From contig NZ_FOBD01000014.1 of NCBI RefSeq assembly GCF_900109515.1, positions 62,001-126,000 of the forward strand: a stretch of 64,000 nucleotides of DNA. The letters run 5' to 3'. This document shows positions 35,206-42,917 of this stretch, piece after piece; within the stretch, counting starts at the first letter, position 1, and each line of letters starts with the position of its first letter. The position numbers and the translations under genes are program-made. The DNA is from Paenibacillus sp. OK003 (GTDB lineage: Bacteria > Bacillota > Bacilli > Paenibacillales > Paenibacillaceae). The notes under the pieces were generated by a model. That model was not told where the DNA came from, did not search any database, and saw only the letters and a list, made by a program, of their open reading frames with translations.

Positions 35206-36369
35206 CTACTTCACCAGCTTGGCCCGGACAATGAGGCAATCATGTGCTGCGACAACAGGAGCGAAGCGTTCACGGAACACGCCCAGTTCCTTATGCTCCC
35301 AGCAATCGTACATGGACAAGGCATAACCGGCAGCGTAAGGCAGACCCATATCCCAAAATTGCAAAGACAATTCCCGCTGGCTATCGCTCAGATTGAAGAA
35401 ACCGATGGCCAGATCGCCGTCTGTCAGCACTTTCACGAGCATAAATACATCGTCTGTGTGAAACCACTGCGGCTCTGGCTTAATGCGGTAAGCTCCGCGC
35501 GCCTCTACATCCTGATTGATGGCAAGCAGGTCAGGATTCAGGAGAATATCTTTTGTGATCTGGTTAGCCTTGCGCACGTCACATCCGATCATTAATGGGG
35601 AACCCATCATGGACCAGAGGGAGAAGTGGGTTTTATATTCGATGTCGTTGCATCCCCCGATGCTGCCAATATAATCATTGTTGCTTCCACCGTACATACC
35701 TACAATCAGCATATCCATGTCGTTATGGCAGAAGGAGCCGGTGTAGCTTTGTTTTCCCAATTGAGACAGGGCAAGTTCCTTCACTGAATCCCAATTGTCA
35801 CGGATATCGCCGGTGGAGCGGTACATATGAGCGCCCGATTCCCGAATCCAGTCGTAGACATCGTCGGCTCCCCAGTTGCAGGCGGAGAACAGGATATCAC
35901 GTCCGCAGTTTTTGAGCGCAAGGCTCATCCGTTTGTACAGCAGCTCGCCTGAGATATGTCGCGGCTTGAAGCAGTAATCATACTTCAAATAATCAACGCC
36001 CCACTCGGCAAAAAGCGCGGCATCCTGGAATTCATGCTCAAAGCTGCCTGGATACCCGGCACAAGTATGCGTGCCAACGCATGAATACATGCCGAACTTT
36101 AGTCCTTTGCCATGAATATAGTCGGCGAGCGCTCTCATTCCGCTTGGGAATTTCTCGGGATCTGCTACGAGATTGCCACTCGCATCCCGTTCTTTCAGGC
36201 TCCAGCAATCATCAATGACAATATACTCGTAGCCAGCAGCCAGATAACCTTCTGATACGAACACATCAGCGACATCCCGAATTAACTGTTCGTTAATATC
36301 CCACGTAAACGTATTCCACGAATTCCAGCCCAGGGCGGGGGCAAAGCCTAACACTTGATTGTTGCTCAT
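35206..36369 (-). CDS. GH27 alpha-galactosidase
   Basis: 387 residues, start ATG behind AGGAAGGA. It has the GH27 (melibiase 2) TIM-barrel: LGWNSWNTFTWDIN near residue 13, YIVIDDCW at 49, GLKFGMYSCVGTHTCAGYPG at 89, nucleophile Asp131 in YLKYDYC and acid/base Asp188 in RSTGDIRDNWDSV. The last ~90 residues form the beta-sandwich domain. It lacks a signal peptide, so it hydrolyses imported alpha-galactosides (or beta-arabinopyranosides, which GH27 also accepts) in the cytoplasm. A small CxxC gene follows without a gap. Confidence 0.92.
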   Translation of the reverse strand: MSNNQVLGFAPALGWNSWNTFTWDINEQLIRDVADVFVSEGYLAAGYEYIVIDDCWSLKERDASGNLVADPEKFPSGMRALADYIHGKGLKFGMYSCVGTHTCAGYPGSFEHEFQDAALFAEWGVDYLKYDYCFKPRHISGELLYKRMSLALKNCGRDILFSACNWGADDVYDWIRESGAHMYRSTGDIRDNWDSVKELALSQLGKQSYTGSFCHNDMDMLIVGMYGGSNNDYIGSIGGCNDIEYKTHFSLWSMMGSPLMIGCDVRKANQITKDILLNPDLLAINQDVEARGAYRIKPEPQWFHTDDVFMLVKVLTDGDLAIGFFNLSDSQRELSLQFWDMGLPYAAGYALSMYDCWEHKELGVFRERFAPVVAAHDCLIVRAKLVK

Positions 36370-36655
36370 GATCTCGCATCCTTCCTCTTTTCATTTTCGT
36401 TATCAGTACTAAACTGAACATAAACGATGAGCGCTGTTTTCTGCCATAGCTTGACGTTGCTTGGACATGGACAAATGATGCTCTGCTGTGCTGGTGGAAT
36501 CAGTTTTTCCGCTTTAGACAAGTGCAAGGTATTCAGAATGTTGTCAGAATAAAAATAAGAAAGGAGAAAGGAGAAGTGCCTACTCGCCAAGAAGTTATAT
36601 CCTTTCAGGTGCCTGTGCGAAACGATGGCATAGGTGCTATGATCGGTGATGCGAA

Positions 36656-37099
36656 GTGAATCTGGATGAAGTGATGCAAGAGCTGGAGACGCAGGGTAAA
36701 GAACGAACGAAAAAAATGTACATGTTTAATGGAGCACACGAGCTGCTTTTTGGATCAGAAATGGTTTGAGTTGAGATTTCAGGCTCCAGCAGAGGAGCCG
36801 GCCCAGGTGATGTTATGCTGTATGTTGGCACGCGAGGAAACCAATTGTACTGAAGTGCTCTCCTGGTCCGATAATATCGGCGGTACTGACGCTGTTTATC
36901 AGAACATTCAGGAGCCCAAAGCGGGTCTTGTGAAGGCATATAAGGAATTTGTGGAAGAATTCGCTGCGGTAGGCGGTAAAATCCTGCAATTCGATGATTG
37001 CTTGCATCCTGCGATGGCGGTAACGAACTAAGCGAAGCTGAGCAGTGGGCGAAGATTGATCAAAATCAAAAGATTGCCAAGCAATACTGGGAAAACTAA
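36656..37099 (+). pseudogene. Mosaic of three gene fragments (alkylation-repair-like, DUF4317, MetE-like)
   Basis: Three pieces are joined. At 36656-36752 a GTG opens MNLDEVMQELETQGKERTKK, MYMFNGAHELLFG, which recalls the N-terminus of AlkD-like DNA alkylation repair proteins. At 36753-36816 the DNA is near-identical to an internal piece of the intact DUF4317 gene (compare 44638-44700; DQKWFELRFQ versus DQKLFELKFQ). At 36858-37099 it is close to the MetE-like gene at 29156, with the middle ~150 codons deleted between GATTGCTTG and CATCCTGCG and the proper C-terminus (AEQWAKIDQ, then QKIAKQYW). No frame spans all three, so no functional protein is expected. Confidence 0.8.
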
Positions 37100-37129
37100 A
37101 TTTTGAATAGCAAATCTTGAGCTAAAAGA

Positions 37130-37172
37130 GAGGCCTCGTGGTGCCAGCAATGGACCCGCGAGGCCTCTCTAT
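37130..37172 (+). terminator. Long terminator hairpin after the mosaic remnant
   Basis: AGAGAGGCCTCG pairs with CGAGGCCTCTCT across a ~19-nt loop, followed by ATTTAT. It may have belonged to the deleted MetE-like gene. Confidence 0.75.
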
Positions 37173-37265
37173 TTATGTAGCGTCTTGCCCCGTTTCAAAA
37201 GCAGGAATAGCTGAAAAGCACATGAATGTTGAATGTGTGCCTGTAGTTTCTTTAATTTCTCAAAT

Positions 37266-37305
37266 AAACAGCAGCCAGATTGGATTAATCCAACCTGGCT
37301 GCTGC
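37266..37305 (-). terminator. Terminator of the collagen-like gene
   Basis: CAGCAGCCAGATTGG pairs with CCAACCTGGCTGCTG around a 6-nt loop. On the minus strand it is followed by TTTATTT, 66 bp beyond the collagen-like gene. Confidence 0.75.
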
Positions 37306-37370
37306 TTGAGGTACAATCCTTGTGTTTATTGCATGGTATGGCGAATCGAATCGATGACTTATCGTTCTAA

Positions 37371-39464
37371 TCAAGGAAGTATTCCTATACCAAACGGAGA
37401 AGAGTCAACTGTGACGGTTGCTATGACGGTATTCGTATTACCACTGATAACGGATACGTTATCACTGCCACTGTTTGCCACATAAATGGCATTTGTAAGA
37501 GGATTTACTCCTACTCCAAACGAAGAAGCACCTACGGCAATGGTTGTAATGACGGTATTGGTATTTCCATTAATAACAGAGACATTATTACCTGAATCAC
37601 TGGTCACGTAAATCAGGTTGGTATTTGAATTTACACTTACACCTTGTGCTCCAGAACCTACTGGAACAGTGGCTGTCACAGTGTTCGTTGTTCCGTCAAT
37701 GACGGAGACATCGGAACTTCCATTATTTGCAACATAAATCAAATTAGTGATCGCATTCACGCCTACTCCAAATTGAGGGGTAGCACCGACTGGAATGGTG
37801 GCAACAACCGTATTGGTAAACCCGTCAATGACAGAGACAGAGCTGCTGCCGGCATTTGCCACATAAATTTGGTTGGTGGTGGGATTTACCCCTATACCAT
37901 CTGGCACGGAGCCTGCTGTAACTGTGGCTATGACGGTATTGGTAAGTCCGTCAATAACAGAGACATTGTCACTGCCTTCGTTACTCACATATATCAGGTT
38001 GGTATTAGGATTTATCCCTACACCCACTGGCGTAGAACCTACTGGAACAGTGGCTGTGACAGTATTGGAAAGTATGCTAATAACGGAGACGCTGTTACTT
38101 CCAGAATTCGCGACGTAGATTAGGTTTGTGTTAGGATTCACTCCAACACCCGCTGGTCCATTATCTACTGGAATAGTCGCTGTGACAGCATTTGTACTTC
38201 CGTCAATGACAGAGACATCGGAACTTCCATTATTCGAAACGTAAATTTGATTGGAAGGAGTCACTTCCGTAGCCCCAGTAGCTCCGGTGACGCCGGTAGC
38301 GCCAGTATCTCCGGTGACCCCAGTAACGCCGGTAGCGCCAGTAACCCCTGTAGCTCCGGTATCCCCGGTAGCTCCAGTAACGCCGGTAGCCCCAGTAGCT
38401 CCGGTGACGCCGGTAGCGCCAGTATCTCCGGTGACCCCAGTAACGCCGGTAGCGCCAGTAACCCCTGTAGCTCCGGTATCCCCGGTAGCTCCAGTAACGC
38501 CGGTAGCCCCAGTAGCTCCGGTGACGCCGGTAGCGCCAGTATCTCCGGTGACCCCAGTAACGCCGGTAGCGCCAGTAACCCCTGTAGCTCCGGTATCCCC
38601 GGTAGCGCCAGTAACCCCTGTAGCTCCGGTATCCCCGGTAGCTCCAGTAACGCCGGTAGCCCCAGTAGCTCCGGTGACGCCGGTAGCGCCAGTATCTCCG
38701 GTGACCCCGGTAACGCCGGTAGCGCCAGTAACCCCTGTAGCTCCGGTATCCCCGGTAGCTCCAGTAACGCCGGTAGCCCCGGTAGCGCCAGTAACGCCAG
38801 TATCTCCGGTAGCCCCAGTAACGCCGGTGACCCCGGTAGCGCCAGTATCTCCGATGACTCCTGTGGCTCCTGTGGCTCCTGTGGCTCCTGTGGCTCCGGT
38901 AACGCCGGTGACTCCTGTGGCTCCGGTAACGCCGGTGACCCCGGTGACCCCGGTAGCGCCAGTATCTCCGATGACTCCTGTGGCTCCGGTAACGCCGGTG
39001 ACTCCTGTGGCTCCAGTAACGCCGGTGGCTCCTGTGGCTCCGGTAACGCCGGTGACTCCTGTGGCTCCGGTAACGCCGGTAGCTCCAGTAACCCCGGTAG
39101 CTCCGAGAGCTCCCAATAACTCATTCGAGACAAGTCGATGGGCTGCAATCAGGTCTCCTTCCAAATTTTTGCCCCAGACGGAAATTTGTGCTTCAGCTGC
39201 TGCCAAATCTGCTGTTGAAAATGTAAATTCAAAACCATCAAAGTTTGCGTTATAATCCTTTGTAATTACTTGATTAGGCAGAACATTAAAAAGCTCTTCT
39301 ACATACAATGTTCTGACACCATCCAAGTAATAACCTAACAGGAGAACGCTGAACACATTAACCGAATCGGGGTTGTCTATCTTCACGGTCACAGTTTGAG
39401 TTGGTCTTATACCGGTGTCCATTGAAATATTATTTTCAATGGGGCCTGTTGAAAGTAATGCCAT
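37371..39464 (-). CDS. Collagen-like (Gly-X-Thr) / YVTN beta-propeller surface protein
   Basis: 697 residues from the third in-frame Met (39464), which has AAGGAG at good spacing; the ATG at 39470 is too close to it. Residues ~1-115 form a globular N-terminal domain (VTVKIDNPDSVNVFSVLLLG). Residues ~116-400 are collagen-like Gly-Xaa-Yaa triplets (GATGVTGATGDTG), the type found in Bacillus exosporium filaments. Residues ~400-697 are seven YVTN-type blades (IYVANSGSNSVSVI; NTVTATVPVGS). No signal peptide or LPXTG anchor is seen, which fits spore-surface assembly from the mother cell. Function as an adhesin or spore filament is inference. Confidence 0.85.
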   Translation of the reverse strand: MALLSTGPIENNISMDTGIRPTQTVTVKIDNPDSVNVFSVLLLGYYLDGVRTLYVEELFNVLPNQVITKDYNANFDGFEFTFSTADLAAAEAQISVWGKNLEGDLIAAHRLVSNELLGALGATGVTGATGVTGATGVTGVTGATGATGVTGATGVTGVTGATGVIGDTGATGVTGVTGVTGATGVTGVTGATGATGATGATGVIGDTGATGVTGVTGATGDTGVTGATGATGVTGATGDTGATGVTGATGVTGVTGDTGATGVTGATGATGVTGATGDTGATGVTGATGDTGATGVTGATGVTGVTGDTGATGVTGATGATGVTGATGDTGATGVTGATGVTGVTGDTGATGVTGATGATGVTGATGDTGATGVTGATGVTGVTGDTGATGVTGATGATEVTPSNQIYVSNNGSSDVSVIDGSTNAVTATIPVDNGPAGVGVNPNTNLIYVANSGSNSVSVISILSNTVTATVPVGSTPVGVGINPNTNLIYVSNEGSDNVSVIDGLTNTVIATVTAGSVPDGIGVNPTTNQIYVANAGSSSVSVIDGFTNTVVATIPVGATPQFGVGVNAITNLIYVANNGSSDVSVIDGTTNTVTATVPVGSGAQGVSVNSNTNLIYVTSDSGNNVSVINGNTNTVITTIAVGASSFGVGVNPLTNAIYVANSGSDNVSVISGNTNTVIATVTVDSSPFGIGILP
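38275..39113 (-). repeat. Collagen-like tandem repeat with 117-bp higher-order units
   Basis: About 93 nine-base Gly-Xaa-Thr codon triplets. A larger unit of 117 bp (13 triplets) repeats almost exactly, with starts at 38281, 38398 and 38515, and a fourth start at 38668 after an extra 36 bp. This points to recent unequal crossing-over or slippage. Confidence 0.9.
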
Positions 39465-39787
39465 TTCCATCTCTCCTTTCTCCTATCGTTATGCTCCCTA
39501 TCATTTGGTTGTGGAATCTACTCCCTCACTAGAGACTGTTGTACCCATACTTAAACGATCTTGTGCTTAGCAACTGAACGATCAGTTATAAACCAAAACG
39601 CACCATATAATGTTTTTTTTGTATACTATATGCGAAGCTACTTAGAGTGACTGGATCAATTATGATAAATTTTAGAATCGTCTGAAATTAATTACAGCAC
39701 AGGGGAGTTCATGCTAACTATCTTTGGTGCATTATCCAAACTAAAACGTGACAGCTCACAGGTAGTTCCTTGGTTTGAATAAAAATG
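39465..39787. other. Intergenic region upstream of the collagen-like gene
   Basis: About 320 bp that must hold the minus-strand promoter of the collagen-like gene. I cannot assign a sigma factor with confidence. No other gene is supportable here. Confidence 0.35.
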
Positions 39788-39816
39788 AAAACACGCCGTT
39801 ACTGGCGTGTTTTTGT
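39788..39816. terminator. Bidirectional terminator downstream of tetR
   Basis: AAACACGCC pairs with GGCGTGTTT around GTTACT, with A/T tails on both sides. It lies ~80 bp beyond the minus-strand TetR gene. Confidence 0.75.
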
Positions 39817-39894
39817 ATGCTTTCAGCCTAGAATATTTAAAATCAAACAGCATCCAAGGCTGTATGCCCTGCAAGGTCTGCGAAAGTTTTATTT

Positions 39895-40464
39895 TTAACC
39901 TTTCATAACCATTTCTTTGGCTTGCTGCCTGCCCGCCGCGAGAAAGCTGTCGCTCAATTCTGGATCATTAACAGAGCGTGCAAGAACAAGCGAGCCGACT
40001 AATGTACTAAACAGGGCACGACTTTTGGATACATCCATATCTGCCAGATTGGAGATAAAAGTGATCATCCGCTCCAGTTCATGAGTGAATACCTGCCGAA
40101 CCTCTTCGGAGGAGCGGGATATTTCACCGGAAAGGGCAGGGAAAATGCAGCTCATTTCCGTTTTGTCGCGGTGATAGGGACTGAGATAATAATCGATGAC
40201 TGTATTAATTTTGGGGTTCTGCTCTTCCTGATCCGCGACTTTCTGAAGAAGTGCGATGGTATCGCTAATGGCATATTCACAGGCTTCGGCGACCAACTGT
40301 TCCTTGTTGTCAAAGTGTGAATAAAACCCTCCATGAGTCAATCCGGCTCCCTTCATAATGAACGGTACACTGACGTCCTGAATACCATTGGTACGAAAAG
40401 CCCGAGCCGCACTCTCAACAATTTTACCTCGTACTTTTATTTTATGGCCTTTGGGATAGGGCAT
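39895..40464 (-). CDS. TetR-family transcriptional repressor
   Basis: 189 residues from the ATG at 40464 (GGAG nine bases upstream, preferred over the ATG at 40470, which is too close to that site). The N-terminal HTH reads IVESAARAFRTNGIQDVSVP, FIMKGAGLTHGGFYSHFDNK, the standard TetR fold; residues ~60-189 form the all-helical ligand-binding domain. It is divergent from the flavoprotein gene at 40665, and three copies of a 14-bp motif lie between them, including one over the -10 box. It probably represses both genes until a toxic or electrophilic ligand binds. Confidence 0.92.
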   Translation of the reverse strand: MPYPKGHKIKVRGKIVESAARAFRTNGIQDVSVPFIMKGAGLTHGGFYSHFDNKEQLVAEACEYAISDTIALLQKVADQEEQNPKINTVIDYYLSPYHRDKTEMSCIFPALSGEISRSSEEVRQVFTHELERMITFISNLADMDVSKSRALFSTLVGSLVLARSVNDPELSDSFLAAGRQQAKEMVMKG

Positions 40465-40505
40465 GATCATTCACTCCATAGCTTCATCATTCTGCTTTTT
40501 AAAAT

Positions 40506-40519
40506 ATTATAGTCATCAT
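40506..40519 (-). promoter_or_regulatory. TetR operator copy 1
   Basis: Minus strand ATGATGACTATAAT. It sits 42 bp before the TetR start codon and would mediate autorepression. It shares ATGATG(N2)TATAAT with copy 2. Confidence 0.55.
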
Positions 40520-40582
40520 AATAAAGCCTGTCAATTTGGCGACGGAATATCTGTTGCTTTACAAAAGGGCCAAATACGGTTG

Positions 40583-40612
40583 TTGACGATCTTAAAATAT
40601 GATGGTTATAAT
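40583..40612 (+). promoter_or_regulatory. SigA-type promoter of the flavoprotein gene
   Basis: TTGACG (40583-40588) and TATAAT (40607-40612) with an 18-bp spacer. The operator copy at 40599-40612 covers the -10 box, so bound TetR would block initiation. Confidence 0.7.
40599..40612 (+). promoter_or_regulatory. TetR operator copy 2, over the -10 box
   Basis: ATGATGGTTATAAT on the plus strand. With copy 3 it forms an inverted repeat (arms AAAATATGATG and CATCATATTTT, 40595-40632). Confidence 0.6.
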
Positions 40613-40614
40613 AT

Positions 40615-40628
40615 ATTACGGTCATCAT
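40615..40628 (-). promoter_or_regulatory. TetR operator copy 3
   Basis: Minus strand ATGATGACCGTAAT, inverted relative to copy 2 and just downstream of the -10 box. Confidence 0.55.
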
Positions 40629-40664
40629 ATTTTAAATTGACTTCAAATCGGGAGGTATCAGAAT

Positions 40665-42044
40665 ATGAGCAAGCTTGAATCTGTAGATACGTTAGTTATT
40701 GGATCAGGTCCGGGAGGATATGTGGCGGCGCTTCGTTCTTCGCAACTGGGGATGAAGACGGCAATCGTCGAACGTCAACAGCTCGGCGGGGTCTGCACGC
40801 ATGTGGGTTGCATACCATCCAAGGCATTAATTGCGGAATCACATCGCCATGATTTGTTCAGACAGTTCAATCAAGCTGACGCGGAAGCGACATTTAAGAT
40901 TGCACAGGATTTTAAACAGAGTGTTGTGAATAAACAGGCAGGTGGCGTCCACTATTTGTTAAAGACTGCGAATGTGACCATTCTCGAAGGCGAGGCCAGT
41001 CTGGTGGATGAGCACACAGCGATGATCCAGCAAGCTGAACAGGAGCAAAGCATTTCTTTTAAAAACCTCATACTGGCAACGGGGTCTCGTCCGATCGAAC
41101 TGCCCGCATTTCCAGTTGGAGGTCGCATCTTGTCTTCCACAGAAGCACTGTCTCTGCAGGAGGTTCCGAGTAGTCTGGTTGTGATCGGCGGAGGGTATAT
41201 TGGTGTGGAGCTTGGACAGATGTATGCCAAATTTGGAACAAAGGTAACGATTCTGGAGGGTGGAGCACAGGTATTGCCCGGATTCGAGGCTGAACTTGCA
41301 GCCCCTGTAGTCAAACAATTGAAGGCGGATGGCATCCACATCGTAACCGGAGCGATTACTGACAAGGTGGAGCAGAAGGCTGAGTCCATTACACTGCATT
41401 ATTCGAAAAATCAGGAGCAGCATCAGGTTACAGCGGAATATGTATTGGTCACAATCGGCAGGAAACCCAATACAGACGGCCAGTTAGGACTGGAACGCAT
41501 AGGCTTGCCCGTAACGAACAAAGGACTGGTAGAGACGGATGAACAGTGCAGAACAGTTATCCCGCACATTTATGCCATTGGAGATATTACAGCCGGTCCT
41601 GCACTCGCTCACAAGGCATCCTATGAAGCCAAAGTAGCAGCAGAGGCCATTGCTCGTCTTACCTCCAAAGTGGATTACAAGGTGATTCCGCTTGTTGTCT
41701 TTTCGGAACCGGAGCTATCCAGTGTTGGAGTAAGTGAGACGGAAGCCAAAGCACAGGCCATTCCGGTGGTTATCGGAAAATCTTCTTTTGGGATCAACGG
41801 AAGAGCATTGGCGTTAAGGGAAACCGAAGGATTTGTGAAAATAGTGGCAGACCCGACCTCAGGAATTGTCATTGGTGCGCAAATCGTAGGCGTGGAGGCA
41901 TCCACACTGATATCGGAGCTTGCACTTGCCATTGAGATGGGGGCAACCATGGAAGATCTGGTCATGACGATTCACCCTCATCCCACGTTGGGAGAAGTGA
42001 TCATGGAGGCTGCCGAGAACGCGGTCACCAAAATGAAAAAGTAA
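40665..42044 (+). CDS. lpdA: Dihydrolipoyl dehydrogenase-like flavoprotein disulfide reductase
   Basis: 459 residues, ATG behind GGGAGGT. Domains in order: FAD-binding GSGPGGYVAALRSSQLG (~12), redox-active disulfide GGVCTHVGCIPSKALI (~41-56), NAD-binding VVIGGGYIGVELGQMYAKFG (~175), FAD-contacting IYAIGDITAGPALAHKASYE (~310) and the C-terminal dimer domain with the active-site base in HPHPTLGEVIMEA (~435). This is the E3 subunit family. However, no E1/E2 genes are nearby and it is under TetR control, so a stand-alone role such as detoxification or redox defence is possible. The symbol is by family only. Confidence 0.85.
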   Translation: MSKLESVDTLVIGSGPGGYVAALRSSQLGMKTAIVERQQLGGVCTHVGCIPSKALIAESHRHDLFRQFNQADAEATFKIAQDFKQSVVNKQAGGVHYLLKTANVTILEGEASLVDEHTAMIQQAEQEQSISFKNLILATGSRPIELPAFPVGGRILSSTEALSLQEVPSSLVVIGGGYIGVELGQMYAKFGTKVTILEGGAQVLPGFEAELAAPVVKQLKADGIHIVTGAITDKVEQKAESITLHYSKNQEQHQVTAEYVLVTIGRKPNTDGQLGLERIGLPVTNKGLVETDEQCRTVIPHIYAIGDITAGPALAHKASYEAKVAAEAIARLTSKVDYKVIPLVVFSEPELSSVGVSETEAKAQAIPVVIGKSSFGINGRALALRETEGFVKIVADPTSGIVIGAQIVGVEASTLISELALAIEMGATMEDLVMTIHPHPTLGEVIMEAAENAVTKMKK

Positions 42045-42066
42045 AAGTGCACAGCAAATTTAACTA

Positions 42067-42250
42067 TATAAATTGAACTAAACATTTACACGAAACGGAG
42101 AGGACAGAAAGAACCTGAAGAAGCGGAGCGTTCGCCTTTATCACTGGATTTACCCTTTATAAAAGGAATCAAAAAATCTGGGGATAACAGCGATCGGAAG
42201 GTTGTTCTGTCATCGGAGTGTCCAGTGTAAATATTTTTAGTTCAACTTAT
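42067..42250. repeat. Palindromic interspersed repeat, copy 1
   Basis: About 184 bp, close to copy 2 at 44177. The ends form an imperfect terminal inverted repeat (TATATAAATTGAACTAAA and TTTTAGTTCAACTTAT). The conserved inside includes GGAGAGGACAGAA, GAAGAAGCGGAGCGTTCGCC and GGTTGTTCTGTCATCGGAG, which can fold into a long imperfect hairpin. It is a MITE-like or REP-like element without coding capacity. It ends 35 bp before the HlyD-like gene, whose promoter it may supply or contain. Confidence 0.8.
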
Positions 42251-42284
42251 GTACACGAGGATTGGGAACGGGAGAGATAAAAAG

Positions 42285-42917
42285 ATGAAGTTAAAAGCGG
42301 GTTTGTATATCGGAATTGCGATGGTGTTTATTGTTGGAGGTTCACTTCTGGCTGTTAAAGGGAAGGATGCTGTAAGTCAGGCTGAGAGCCTGAAACAAGG
42401 CATACTGGAGGCAGAACAAACGACTTTATTTTATCAGAATAGTCCTGGGATGATTGCAGAGGCGGTTGCGTCTATGGGGGACTCCGTGAAAGAGGGAGAG
42501 GTGCTATTTAAAGTGAAATCAGCTGGGGAAGGAGATGTGGATGTACTCGCACCGTATGATGGTTTGGTTGACCGAGTTGCTGTAAAGCAGGGAGATCAAG
42601 TACAAGCAGGAGTGCCGCTGGCGGTTCTGCAAAAGAATAATTACTATACGGACCTTTATATCCAGGAAAGTGAAGTTCAAAAGTTTGAAGTGAATCAAAC
42701 CCTTGATGTTCATTTTCCCTATTTGGATCAGCCAACACAGGTGAGTGGAGTTGTTACTTCCATCTCATCTGCCCCACAATTCGCGAGCTTGCGCATGTCA
42801 CGGGAAAAGGGGCAAGCTGATCTAAGTATGTTTCTGGTCCGAATATCGATGGATTCGAATGCTGATTTACTTCCCGGGATGACAGCAGAGGTGAAACTTG
42901 ATGAAATCACTGATTGA
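42285..42917 (+). CDS. HlyD-like membrane fusion / biotinyl-lipoyl-like protein
   Basis: 210 residues from the ATG at 42285 (GGGAGAG upstream; the frame from 42249 runs into the repeat element and has no ribosome site). A single N-terminal membrane helix (AGLYIGIAMVFIVGGSLLAVK) precedes a lipoyl-like hairpin region (ASMGDSVKEGEVLFKVKSAG; APYDGLVDRVAVKQGDQVQAG) and a beta-barrel domain ending PGMTAEVKLDE. It is short for the family. It overlaps the downstream ABC-2 permease gene by 17 bases. The pair probably forms an export or secretion complex in the membrane. Confidence 0.82.
   Translation: MKLKAGLYIGIAMVFIVGGSLLAVKGKDAVSQAESLKQGILEAEQTTLFYQNSPGMIAEAVASMGDSVKEGEVLFKVKSAGEGDVDVLAPYDGLVDRVAVKQGDQVQAGVPLAVLQKNNYYTDLYIQESEVQKFEVNQTLDVHFPYLDQPTQVSGVVTSISSAPQFASLRMSREKGQADLSMFLVRISMDSNADLLPGMTAEVKLDEITD

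Noticed and set aside
36729..37031. A 100-codon open frame across the mosaic remnant as a possible real fusion protein
   Set aside because: It joins an out-of-frame leader, a DUF4317 piece and a MetE piece, has no ribosome site, and ends out of frame with the MetE C-terminus.
38275..39113. Regular repeat array that might be read as CRISPR
   Set aside because: The unit is a 9-bp coding triplet with no unique spacers, and the frame encodes collagen-like protein.
38247..39255. Two long plus-strand open frames (290 and 334 codons) of Ser/Gly- or Pro/Val-rich repeats
   Set aside because: They are the antisense of the collagen-like repeat; the 9-bp periodicity keeps all frames open. There is no ribosome site and the minus-strand frame has real domains on both sides.
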